Shown here piece after piece: positions 6,420 through 12,173 of a stretch of 12,173 nt of DNA (positions within the stretch are counted from its first letter, which is position 1; every line of letters starts with the position of its first letter). The stretch covers positions 1 through 12,173 of the forward strand of contig USHT01000013.1 of assembly GCA_900554455.1 (NCBI GenBank). Reading direction: 5' to 3'. The translations under genes and the position numbers were made by a program. Origin of the DNA: an uncultured Collinsella sp. Its GTDB lineage: Bacteria > Actinomycetota > Coriobacteriia > Coriobacteriales > Coriobacteriaceae. The notes beneath the pieces were generated by a model that was given only the letters and a program-made list of their open reading frames with translations, searched no databases and had not been told where the DNA came from.

Positions 6420-7469
6420 CTAGAGGAACATCATGAACAGCTTGGCCATGAAAAAGCTGATGAGTCCGCAAGCGGGGAAGGTGAAGAACCAGGTGAACAT
6501 CATGTCCTTGACGACGCCGAAGTTGATGGCTGAGAGGCGCTTGACGGCGCCGACGCCCATGATGGCGCAGGTTTTGATGTGCGTGGATGACACGGGGATG
6601 CCGGTAAGGGTGGCAAGTAGCAGGTTCGCGGCGCCCGCGAGGTCGGCAGAGAAACCCTGATACTTCTCGAGCTTAACCATGCTCTGGCCGACGGACTTGA
6701 TGATGCGCTCGCCGCCCACGCTGGTGCCGATACCCATAGTGGCCGAGCACAGCAGCATAATCCAGATGGGGATGCCGGCATCGCCGACGCTCGTCTGGCC
6801 GTTGGCGAAGGCCACGCCTAAAAAGAGCACGCCGATGAACTTCTGTCCATCCTGCGCGCCGTGCATGAAGCTCATGGCCGCGGCACTCGCGATCTGAGCG
6901 TATTTAAAGAAGACGTTGGCACGTCGCCTGTTGGCGGCGGCAAAAAGAATCGAGACGAGCTTGCACAGGACCCAGCCCATGACAAAGCCCAGGCCGATGG
7001 AGAGCGCCAAGCCGTAGATGACCTTCATCCACTCGTGGACGTTGACGCTGCTCGCGCCGCCGAGGGCGATAGCGGCACCGGTCAGGCCGGCGATAAGGCT
7101 GTGGCTTTGCGAGGTGGGGATGCCAAAACGCGACGCTGTGGCGCCGTAGACGACGATGGAGAACAGCGCCGCGCACAGGCACGCGAGCGCCATGGTGCTA
7201 TTTCCGCCAAAGTCGACGATATGTGAGATGGTGTTGGCGACGCTCGCGTTAAAGTGCGTCATGATGAGCACGCCGAGGAAGTTGAATGCGGCGCTCATGA
7301 GAATGGCAGCGCGGGCGGGCATGCAACGCGTAGTGACGCAGGTCGCGATGGCGTTGGGCGCGTCGGTCCATCCGTTGACGAAGATGGCGCCGAGCGCGAG
7401 AATCACGGTGACGGCAAGGACTGGGTTCGACACAAGTTGGCCGAGGAAGGTTGAGAACGTTACGTCCAT
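6420..7469 (-). CDS. PiT-family inorganic phosphate transporter
   Basis: This 349-residue polytopic membrane protein is a low-affinity, cation-coupled phosphate (or metal-phosphate) transporter. The duplicated PiT signature is present: NGWTDAPNAIATCVTTR (32-48) in the first half and MHGAQDGQKFIGVL (202-215) in the second. The two re-entrant-type segments GIPTSQSHSLIAG (116-128) and GIPVSSTHIKTCAIMGVG (290-307) are also there. About ten hydrophobic segments can be traced, with a cytoplasmic basic loop near NRRRANVFFKY (180-190). The ATG at 7469 is favoured because an in-frame stop lies at 7500-7502 and no other start falls between; the local ribosome site is weak (GAGAAAG). A perfect AGGAGG lies farther upstream (7531-7526). 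The DUF47 gene follows in the same direction. Confidence 0.94.
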   Translation of the reverse strand: MDVTFSTFLGQLVSNPVLAVTVILALGAIFVNGWTDAPNAIATCVTTRCMPARAAILMSAAFNFLGVLIMTHFNASVANTISHIVDFGGNSTMALACLCAALFSIVVYGATASRFGIPTSQSHSLIAGLTGAAIALGGASSVNVHEWMKVIYGLALSIGLGFVMGWVLCKLVSILFAAANRRRANVFFKYAQIASAAAMSFMHGAQDGQKFIGVLFLGVAFANGQTSVGDAGIPIWIMLLCSATMGIGTSVGGERIIKSVGQSMVKLEKYQGFSADLAGAANLLLATLTGIPVSSTHIKTCAIMGVGAVKRLSAINFGVVKDMMFTWFFTFPACGLISFFMAKLFMMFL

Positions 7470-7499
7470 ATATGGGCTTTCTCGAAGTTTGCAGAAACG

Positions 7500-7531
7500 T
7501 TACAAAAACATGATAAATCGTATCACCTCCT
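7500..7531 (-). promoter_or_regulatory. Leader of pit: orphan Shine-Dalgarno with a three-codon ORF
   Basis: On the minus strand a perfect AGGAGGTGAT (7531-7522) precedes ATG-TTT-TTG-TAA (7511-7500). This three-codon frame ends 30 nt before the pit ATG and is in the same frame as pit. The distance from AGGAGG to the ATG is 14 nt, longer than ideal. It could be a translated leader that affects pit expression, or chance. Confidence 0.3.
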
Positions 7532-7682
7532 GCGGGTTTCTTTACCGAGTTCTGATGGGAGAAGTGAATTTTTGGGTACTAAAATTGAATATTAGCCCTG
7601 TTGACCTCCGGTGTTCTTTTTGCTAACACGTCGTGCGGACGTGCGCATGCGGTCCGACACGCCAAAACCACAGCCTGTTCGC

Positions 7683-7712
7683 TTTACAATATGCAAACAT
7701 GCGTTCGATAAT
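7683..7712 (+). promoter_or_regulatory. Sigma-70-like promoter placing the transcript start at the ATG
   Basis: TTTACA (7683-7688), one mismatch from TTGACA, and GATAAT (7707-7712), one mismatch from TATAAT, are separated by 18 nt. Start sites usually fall about 7 nt after the -10 box, which here is 7718-7720, i.e. the ATG at 7719. This predicts a leaderless mRNA for the following gene. Confidence 0.45.
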
Positions 7713-7718
7713 AGGGGC

Positions 7719-8057
7719 ATGGAATATCGACAGACAGATGGCAAAACTCGGCGCGTGCACAAGCAGTATGTGGACGTCGTGGCTCGCATCCTCGCGGGCG
7801 GACAAGTCGTGCCGGTCACCGTCTGCTGGGTTGACGGTCGCTGCTTTACGATTGACGAGATTGTCTCGACCACTGGGTTTGGCCTGACGGTTCACGGCAT
7901 TCGTACGGCAACCTATAAGGTTCGTTTTGGCGGTCATGCGACCGAGTTGTATCTGGAGGACCAGGCGCGCGAACGGCCGGACGGCTTGCAGACCCACGTG
8001 ATGCGTTGGTGGGTCTGGGCGTTTGACTGCACGCTCGAGGGTGGGCGCCGCAGGTAA
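7719..8057 (+). CDS. Uncharacterised 112-residue protein
   Basis: I do not recognise this family with confidence. The protein begins MEYRQTDGKTRRVHKQYVDV and appears to be one small beta-rich domain. A strand-rich stretch, VVPVTVCWVDGRCFTIDEIV (about 29-48), is followed by KVRFGGHATELYLED and an aromatic C-terminal strand MRWWVWAFDC, then a basic end (GGRRR). The pattern of a 'basic fold over an input ligand, then a Trp-rich strand' loosely recalls small domains such as DUF6504, but this is a guess. There are no membrane segments or signal peptide. The frame is open from 7611, but the region before 7719 holds promoter-like boxes and a hairpin (7632-7661). AGGGG at 7713-7717 is too close to the ATG to act as a ribosome site. 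A divergent pit gene lies upstream. Confidence 0.7.
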   Translation: MEYRQTDGKTRRVHKQYVDVVARILAGGQVVPVTVCWVDGRCFTIDEIVSTTGFGLTVHGIRTATYKVRFGGHATELYLEDQARERPDGLQTHVMRWWVWAFDCTLEGGRRR

Positions 8058-8139
8058 AACGTGTGGCATTTGGGTACAATGGCAGAAATCTTGTCGCTTA
8101 AGGCGCTGCTGTCGCGGCGCTATCTGAAAGGACGAAAGC

Positions 8140-8835
8140 ATGAATGATATCCAGGGCTATCAGAACGGCCCCATCGAGACCGGTGCAAGCCGTGCCAAGG
8201 AGATGTCGCCGCGTGCGTACAACCTTGTCATGTCCGCCCTGATCTTTTTGGGCTTTTGCGCCATGGGTGCCGGCGCCTACTTTACGAGCACCATGGCGTT
8301 TGCCCGCATGGTGATGAGCGGCGCCGCTTTGCCGCTGGTCTTTGGCTCGTTTATTTTGACCATCGTCGGCATTGTCATGATGTCGGCTGCCGCGGGCAAG
8401 CAGTCTGTGGGCCTGTCGCTCACGGGTTACGTGATCTTTGCGAGCACCTTTGGCCTGACCGCGTCGTTTGGCCTTGCCAACTACGACCTGCCCACCATCA
8501 ACACCGCCTTTATCGCCACCGCCGCCATTACCTTTGTCTTTGGCGCGCTGGGCGTGACCTTCCCCAAGTTCTTCCAGCGTGTGTATGGCATCGGATTTGG
8601 TATTCTGCTTGCCATCATTTTGGTTGAGATCGTGCTGATGTTTATGGGCGTTTCGCAAACCATCACCGACCTGATCGTGATTGTGGTGTTCGCCGGCTTT
8701 ATTGGCTACGACACCTATGTGGCCACGACGGTGCCGCCCACGCTTCCCAATGCGGTGCTCATGGCGTCCAACCTGTTCGTGGATATCATCAACGTGTTCC
8801 TGCGCATCCTGAATATCCTTGGTCGTCGCGACTAG
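8140..8835 (+). CDS. Bax inhibitor-1 / YccA-family membrane protein
   Basis: This 231-residue protein has about seven hydrophobic segments starting near residue 28 (NLVMSALIFLGFCAMGAGAYF), after a short polar N-terminus. Family marks are FAGFIGYDTYVA (184-195) and the C-terminal LFVDIINVFLRILNILGRRD (212-231), which matches the 'LDxxNLFLxxLxxLG' end of YbhL/YccA proteins. Members are membrane proteins proposed to affect ion leak (calcium/proton) or membrane protease activity; the bacterial role is not settled. The conserved acidic residues D191 and D215 are kept. The ATG at 8140 follows AAAGGA (8127-8132) by 7 nt. A TACAAT (8075-8080) in the preceding spacer could be the -10 box of its own promoter. 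A strong terminator follows, so it is probably transcribed alone or with the preceding small gene. Confidence 0.88.
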   Translation: MNDIQGYQNGPIETGASRAKEMSPRAYNLVMSALIFLGFCAMGAGAYFTSTMAFARMVMSGAALPLVFGSFILTIVGIVMMSAAAGKQSVGLSLTGYVIFASTFGLTASFGLANYDLPTINTAFIATAAITFVFGALGVTFPKFFQRVYGIGFGILLAIILVEIVLMFMGVSQTITDLIVIVVFAGFIGYDTYVATTVPPTLPNAVLMASNLFVDIINVFLRILNILGRRD

Positions 8836-8878
8836 CGGCGAGTTGCAGCGGTGCTTGCCGCGCGCGTAAATCAATGCG

Positions 8879-8907
8879 AAAGGCGGTCCTTCGGGGCCGT
8901 CTTTTTT
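8879..8907 (+). terminator. Rho-independent terminator with UUCG tetraloop
   Basis: An 11-bp stem including two G-U pairs (8879-8889 with 8894-8904) closes the stable loop TTCG (8890-8893) and runs into six T residues (8902-8907). It lies 43 nt after the Bax inhibitor-like gene. Confidence 0.92.
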
Positions 8908-8973
8908 GTACGCGGCGGGGTATCATGGATGGGAAAAAGCCGATAACGGCAGCGACAGGAAAGGTGACCACTT

Positions 8974-10104
8974 ATGGCAGACGTCGACAACAGGAACCGT
9001 AACCGCAGGACCGGCCGCGCAGGGCAGCCCAACCCCAAGCGCGAGGCCCGTGCCAAGGCCGCCGAGCGTCACGTGGCAACTGTGTCCGAGGCGTGTGCCA
9101 AGGATATCGAGCGCTCGCTTGCCGGCGTGCGCGAATTCGACGGTATGCCTGCCGGTTTTGTCGCGGCGATGAAGGCCAAGGCCCAGGCGGCTGCGGCTGC
9201 CGAGGAGCAGGTTGCCGAGGAGTCTGAGTCCGCCGAGGTCGAGGCCACCGAGGTTGCGTCCGTCGAGACCGAGGTCACGGACGAGTCTGCGCCTGCCGAG
9301 GAACCCGCAGAGACCGAGTCCGCGCCTGCCGAGGAGCCCGCTCCGACTCTGCCCGAGGTCACCGTGCTTGATGCCTCCGCCACGCAGGCCATTCTGGACA
9401 ACGGCCGCGGCTATGCGCAGTTCTGCGACATGGCAGTGCTCGCCTTTGCCTCGTTCACCAACCCGGGTGGCGGCTACATCCAGGGCTATCTGGGCCAGGA
9501 GGCTACGCTCTGCGCCGATTCGTATCTGTACAACGTGCTCGACAAGCAGCGCAAGTGGTATGGCGAGAACCGTCGCCGCAATATCAACTGCGAGCTCTAC
9601 CGCAACCGTGCGCTGGTAGTGCCTGCGGTGCGTTTTGACCGCAACCATGTGCATGCGTATGCCGACGTGATCGTTGCCGCCGCGCCCAACGTTAAGCGCG
9701 CCCGCCAGGAGTATCGCGTGAGCGACGATGCTCTGCTGGATGCCCTGCGCGACCGTATCCGCTTTGTACTCGCCATCTGCGACGAGTTGGGTCGCGAGAA
9801 GCTCGTGCTGGGCGCATGGGGCTGCGACAACAACGGCTTTGACGCCGAGGCCGTGGCTGAGCTCTTCCGCAAGGAGCTCGCATCGGGCGACTTCAAGGTC
9901 AAGCAGGTCTTCTTTGCTGTGCCCTCTACGCGCTGGGACGAGGACTTCGCCAAGTTCGAGCACGTGTTGGCAAACTTCCCCGAGCGCAACGAGGAGTCCT
10001 ATGCCCAGGTTGCCGCCCGCGCTGCGGCCGCCCGTGCCGCCGAGCAGGCTCGGGCCGCTGCCGAGGACGATGAGGATGACGACGACTGGCGCAAATACTT
10101 GTAA
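8974..10104 (+). CDS. TIGR02452-family (bacterial PARG-like) protein with long linker
   Basis: The 376-residue protein carries the macrodomain-like fold of the TIGR02452/DUF2263 family, related to poly(ADP-ribose) glycohydrolases, which remove ADP-ribose from proteins or nucleic acids. Segments in order are an N-terminal helical part (about 22-70, RHVATVSEACAKDIERSL), a disordered Glu/Ala/Pro linker (71-127), LAFASFTNPGGGYIQGYLG (156-174), LCADSYLYNVL (179-189), VIVAAAPNV (232-240), LVLGAWGCDNNGFD (277-290) and a basic/acidic Ala-rich tail (344-376). The PARG loop normally reads GGG-x6-8-QEE; here GGG (165-167) is followed by QEA (175-177), so the second Glu, catalytic in characterised PARGs, is missing. 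The start at 8974 is preceded by AGGAAAGG (8958-8965). It sits between two terminators and is probably monocistronic. Confidence 0.88.
   Translation: MADVDNRNRNRRTGRAGQPNPKREARAKAAERHVATVSEACAKDIERSLAGVREFDGMPAGFVAAMKAKAQAAAAAEEQVAEESESAEVEATEVASVETEVTDESAPAEEPAETESAPAEEPAPTLPEVTVLDASATQAILDNGRGYAQFCDMAVLAFASFTNPGGGYIQGYLGQEATLCADSYLYNVLDKQRKWYGENRRRNINCELYRNRALVVPAVRFDRNHVHAYADVIVAAAPNVKRARQEYRVSDDALLDALRDRIRFVLAICDELGREKLVLGAWGCDNNGFDAEAVAELFRKELASGDFKVKQVFFAVPSTRWDEDFAKFEHVLANFPERNEESYAQVAARAAAARAAEQARAAAEDDEDDDDWRKYL
9283..9348 (+). repeat. Two 33-nt in-frame repeats in the PARG-like linker
   Basis: The linker encodes ESAPAEEPAET followed directly by ESAPAEEPAPT (residues 104-125), a tandem repeat of 11 residues within a larger acidic low-complexity segment. 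It would lengthen a flexible spacer and is prone to copy-number change by slippage. Confidence 0.75.
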
Positions 10105-10130
10105 ACTGTGCGCGTGATGCGACATGCCGA

Positions 10131-10160
10131 GCCGACGGGGGCTGCTCCCGTCGGCTTTTT
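10131..10160 (+). terminator. Rho-independent terminator after the PARG-like gene
   Basis: GCCGACGGG (10131-10139) pairs perfectly with CCCGTCGGC (10147-10155), leaving a 7-nt loop, followed by five T residues (10156-10160). It lies 27 nt after the stop and 20 nt before the next start. Confidence 0.92.
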
Positions 10161-10179
10161 ATTGAGTGGGGAGCTTACG

Positions 10180-10839
10180 ATGAAAAACGTTCTATGCTTT
10201 GGCGACAGCAACACCTATGGTTACGATCCGGCTGGTATGCGCGACGGCACCGCGGTGCGCTATGCGCAGGATGTGCGCTGGTGCGGCGTGGCGCAGCGTG
10301 ACCTGGGCGAGGGCTGGCATGTGATTGAGGAGGGGCTCAACGGCCGCACGACGGTGCGCGACGATATGTGCCACCTGGACACTAACCTCAACGGCATTCG
10401 CGCGCTTCCGATGCTGCTCGAGGCCCATAAGCCGCTGGACGCCATTGTGATCATGCTGGGCACCAACGACTGTAAGACGGTCTTTAACGTGACGGCTTCC
10501 GATATCGCCCGTGGCGCCATGGCGCTGATTCGCGCCGTCCGCGCGTTTTCGTGGACCGACGCTGCGCCTTGTCCGCGCATTCTGCTGATGGCTCCCATCA
10601 AGATCAAGCCGCAAATCGCCGATGTGTATATGACCGATTTTGACGAGCATTCCGTCGAGGCCTCGGAGCATTTTGCCGAGTACTACGCGCACGTAGCCGA
10701 GCAGTTTGGCTGCGACTTTTTGAATGCCGCCGACTTTGCCGAGCCGGGCGATATCGACTATCTGCATATGATGCCCGAAAGCCACGAGAGCTTGGGACAT
10801 GCCGTGGCAGCCAAACTCCAAGAGATGCTCGGTGAGTAG
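10180..10839 (+). CDS. SGNH/GDSL-family hydrolase
   Basis: This 219-residue protein belongs to the SGNH hydrolases (esterases, thioesterases, arylesterases); the substrate cannot be told from sequence. All four blocks are visible: I, CFGDSNTYG with nucleophile Ser10; II, GLNGRTT with Gly/Asn at 53-54; III, LGTNDCKT with Asn96; and V, DIDYLHM with Asp193 and His196 completing the triad. The GLNGRTT and LGTND forms are closest to the TesA-like or arylesterase branch. There is no signal peptide, so it is likely cytoplasmic. The frame is open back to 10108 across the preceding terminator, but GGGGAG (10168-10173) lies 6 nt before ATG 10180 and the GDS motif then falls at the usual residue 8-10. 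The hairpin element at 10849-10888 lies just after its stop. Confidence 0.92.
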   Translation: MKNVLCFGDSNTYGYDPAGMRDGTAVRYAQDVRWCGVAQRDLGEGWHVIEEGLNGRTTVRDDMCHLDTNLNGIRALPMLLEAHKPLDAIVIMLGTNDCKTVFNVTASDIARGAMALIRAVRAFSWTDAAPCPRILLMAPIKIKPQIADVYMTDFDEHSVEASEHFAEYYAHVAEQFGCDFLNAADFAEPGDIDYLHMMPESHESLGHAVAAKLQEMLGE

Positions 10840-10848
10840 CGCAGCCCC

Positions 10849-10888
10849 AAACCACCACAAAGGGGACAGGCACTTTTGTGGTGGTTTT
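10849..10888 (+). repeat. Hairpin repeat element, copy 1
   Basis: A 13-bp perfect stem (10849-10861 with 10875-10887) encloses a 13-nt loop containing GGGGACAGGCAC. It starts 9 nt after the SGNH hydrolase stop and could act as its terminator (a TTTT tail is part of the arm). The same element, with one base difference, lies in opposite orientation at 11542-11582. The GGGGACAG core resembles extragenic palindromes linked to REP-associated transposases, an inference from memory. Confidence 0.85.
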
Positions 10889-10918
10889 GCCCGGGTAAAC
10901 GAGCGGCTTGGCTGCCAT

Positions 10919-11536
10919 ATGGGCATGGATGAGCTCATTGACCTGTTTGCCGAGGGGGATGAGCTTGTCTCAAATACCGCTTTTGAGGAGCTGGAGCTCG
11001 CCTATGACGTGGCGAACGGTGCGACCTTTGACGGCATCGTGTTCCGCTCCTGCGTATTCGATGGCGTCGACTGGAGTGGTTCGACGTTTCGTGACGTCGT
11101 ATTTCGCGGTTGTCGCTTTATCCGCTGCAATATGGAAGGCTGCTGGCTCAACCGATGCGACTTTGTTGATTGCTCGGCGCCGGGGCTCAACTTGGTCAAG
11201 GCGCGCCTGTCGAACGTTTCGTTTGCATCATGCGACCTGAGCTACGCGAACCTTTCGGAGGGACGCATTGGCCCCATCACGGCGTGCGATGTGCGCCTGA
11301 CCGAGGCGGCGCTCCAGGGGGCCAAGTTGGGGCAGCTGCGCCTGGATAGCTGCGACCTGACGCGAGTTGATGTGTTCAAGACACCGCTATGTGGTGTTGA
11401 TGTATCGCGCTGCACGTTTGAGGCTCCCGTTGTTTCGGGTGACTACCGTGAGTTACGTGGCCTGACAGTCAATGCCGAACAAGCGCTCGCACTTTCGGGC
11501 TTGCTCGGCATCCAACTCGCAGACGATTGGCCGTAA
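10919..11536 (+). CDS. Pentapeptide-repeat (right-handed beta-helix) protein
   Basis: The 205-residue protein has 27 consecutive pentapeptide units: every fifth residue from F37 to F167 is Phe, Leu, Ile, Val, Met, Trp or Ala, with no break in register. Such repeats fold into a four-sided beta-helix, about 6.5 turns here. A short N-terminal helix (MGMDELIDLFAEGDEL) precedes it, and the C-terminus (LRGLTVNAEQALALSGLLGIQLADD) matches the common end of this family, including Qnr-like proteins, though no gyrase link can be claimed. Cysteines fall at i-2 positions 45, 65, 85, 105, 145 and 165, exactly 20 residues apart, with more at 70, 75 and 80. The start is uncertain: neither ATG 10919 nor ATG 10925 has a clear ribosome site, and the frame is open upstream through the hairpin. 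Confidence 0.87.
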   Translation: MGMDELIDLFAEGDELVSNTAFEELELAYDVANGATFDGIVFRSCVFDGVDWSGSTFRDVVFRGCRFIRCNMEGCWLNRCDFVDCSAPGLNLVKARLSNVSFASCDLSYANLSEGRIGPITACDVRLTEAALQGAKLGQLRLDSCDLTRVDVFKTPLCGVDVSRCTFEAPVVSGDYRELRGLTVNAEQALALSGLLGIQLADDWP

Positions 11537-11541
11537 CAAGA

Positions 11542-11582
11542 AAAACCACCACAAAGGTGCCTGTCCCCTTTGTGGTGGTTTT
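11542..11582 (-). repeat. Hairpin repeat element, copy 2 (inverted)
   Basis: A 16-bp perfect stem (11542-11557 with 11567-11582) has a 9-nt loop. Read on the minus strand it matches copy 1 at 10849-10888 over 40 nt with one difference. It begins 5 nt after the pentapeptide gene stop and ends 9 nt before the thiD stop. It could serve as a bidirectional terminator between the convergent genes. Confidence 0.85.
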
Positions 11583-11591
11583 GCTGCAGGG

Positions 11592-12173
11592 CTAGTAATT
11601 CCACATGTGGTTGACGGGGCCGGAACCTTTGCCCATGTCAAAGCCGGCGGCGAGGGCGCCCGTTAGGTAGGCCTTGCCGGCGTTGACGGCGTCGGCAAGA
11701 TCCATGCCCTGTGCCAGCGCGCAGGCGATGGCGGACGAGAGCGTGCAGCCGGTGCCATGCGTGTTGCCGGTCTCGATGCGCTTGTGACGGAACCACGTGG
11801 TGAGCGGATCGCCCAGGTGGTTGCCCTCGTCATCGAGCGGCGCGGGCTCCGCCAGCACGTCGTTGGCCTCGTTGACAAGATGTCCGCCTTTAACCAAAGA
11901 CGCGCATCCAAAGCGGCGGGTGAGGAGCATGGCGGCATTTTGCTGCGTGCGCTCGGAATCGACCTCGTAGTCGAGCAGTGCCATGGCCTCGGGGATATTG
12001 GGCGTGATGACGGTCGCCAACGGGAACAGGCGACGCGTGAGCGCCTCGGCCGCATCCTCGGCAATGAGTCGAGCGCCCGAGGTGGCTACCATGACGGGGT
12101 CCACGACCACGTTCGTTGCGTTCCAGGCGCTCAAGCGGTCGGCGATGACTTCGATAATCTCGACAGAAGAAAC
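11592..12173 (-). CDS. thiD: Hydroxymethylpyrimidine/phosphomethylpyrimidine kinase ThiD, C-terminal part
   Basis: ThiD phosphorylates HMP and HMP-phosphate in thiamine biosynthesis. The frame is open to the window edge on the minus strand, so about 193 C-terminal residues of a protein usually near 265 are present and the start lies outside. Ribokinase-fold motifs are DPVMVATSGARL, the ITPNIPEA substrate segment, LVKGGH, and the anion-hole/catalytic loop THGTGCTLSSAIA with the catalytic cysteine and adjacent Gly. The C-terminal GKGSGPVNHMWNY matches the 'GxGPVNH' end of ThiD. Other thiamine genes are not in the window and would be expected beyond 12173. The gene converges on the pentapeptide gene, with hairpin copy 2 between them. 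Confidence 0.95.
   Translation of the reverse strand, partial: VSSVEIIEVIADRLSAWNATNVVVDPVMVATSGARLIAEDAAEALTRRLFPLATVITPNIPEAMALLDYEVDSERTQQNAAMLLTRRFGCASLVKGGHLVNEANDVLAEPAPLDDEGNHLGDPLTTWFRHKRIETGNTHGTGCTLSSAIACALAQGMDLADAVNAGKAYLTGALAAGFDMGKGSGPVNHMWNY

Noticed and set aside
7522..7531. ATCACCTCCT on the plus strand resembles the 3' end of 16S rRNA.
   Set aside because: No other 16S sequence flanks it; it is simply the complement of a perfect Shine-Dalgarno site.
7632..7661. A 9-bp stem with one bulged base upstream of the putative leaderless gene.
   Set aside because: It could be an operator, but one imperfect stem gives no basis for naming a regulator.
8098..8874. A 258-codon minus-strand frame opposite the Bax inhibitor-like gene.
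   Set aside because: It is Lys/His/Gly-rich without recognisable motifs, the expected antisense of a membrane-protein gene.
8923..10125. A 400-codon open frame on the minus strand, longer than the PARG-like gene it overlaps.
   Set aside because: The plus strand has a ribosome site, a following terminator and clear family motifs; the minus frame gives low-complexity Leu/Gly/His sequence typical of the antisense of GC-rich coding DNA.
10799..10918. Upstream extension of the pentapeptide gene frame into the SGNH hydrolase gene.
   Set aside because: It would translate through the hairpin element and overlap the previous gene by 41 bases without a ribosome site.

Overview
The window looks like chromosome of a high-GC Gram-positive bacterium of the Coriobacteriia, most likely Collinsella or a close relative. 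This is inferred from GC-rich codon use, a SepF/YggT/DivIVA division cluster, Gram-positive style Shine-Dalgarno sequences and compact operons with U-tailed hairpin terminators. No rRNA, tRNA, CRISPR array or intact transposon is visible. It is mostly core genome, with a few accessory-looking patches at about 5.2-5.7 kb, 7.5-8.1 kb and 10.85-11.58 kb.

Left part (1-2130, + strand): the end of the high-affinity phosphate operon, with the pstA C-terminus, pstB and a long, divergent phoU, closed by a GC-rich hairpin. Next (2174-4792, + strand) is a division cluster: a YggS/YlmE-type PLP-binding protein, sepF, a YggT/YlmG membrane protein whose start codon appears to be ATC, and divIVA, closed by a strong terminator. 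SepF tethers FtsZ to the membrane, DivIVA marks poles and septa, and YggT and YggS homologues are their usual neighbours in Gram-positives.

Middle (4827-7469, - strand): a small nitroreductase with its own terminator, a 286-bp spacer holding a 26-bp perfect inverted repeat and a possible 39-residue ORF, then a low-affinity phosphate pair (pit transporter followed by a DUF47/PhoU-like partner). The window therefore carries both a Pst and a Pit phosphate system, one on each side of the division genes.

Right part (7683-11536, + strand): an unrecognised 112-residue protein that may be translated from a leaderless mRNA, a Bax-inhibitor-1 family membrane protein, a TIGR02452 (bacterial PARG-like) protein with QEA in place of the catalytic QEE, an SGNH/GDSL hydrolase, and a pentapeptide-repeat protein with a column of cysteines spaced exactly 20 residues apart. 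The last gene is flanked by two copies, in opposite orientation, of one 40-nt hairpin element. The window ends inside thiD (- strand), a thiamine pyrimidine kinase.

Most worth a second look: the cysteine column and flanking hairpins of the pentapeptide gene, the abrupt G/T-ending codon bias at the 5' end of the nitroreductase with the inverted repeat beside it, the ATC start of yggT, the altered PARG motif, and the putative leaderless gene. I did not find a clear new defence or mobile system.
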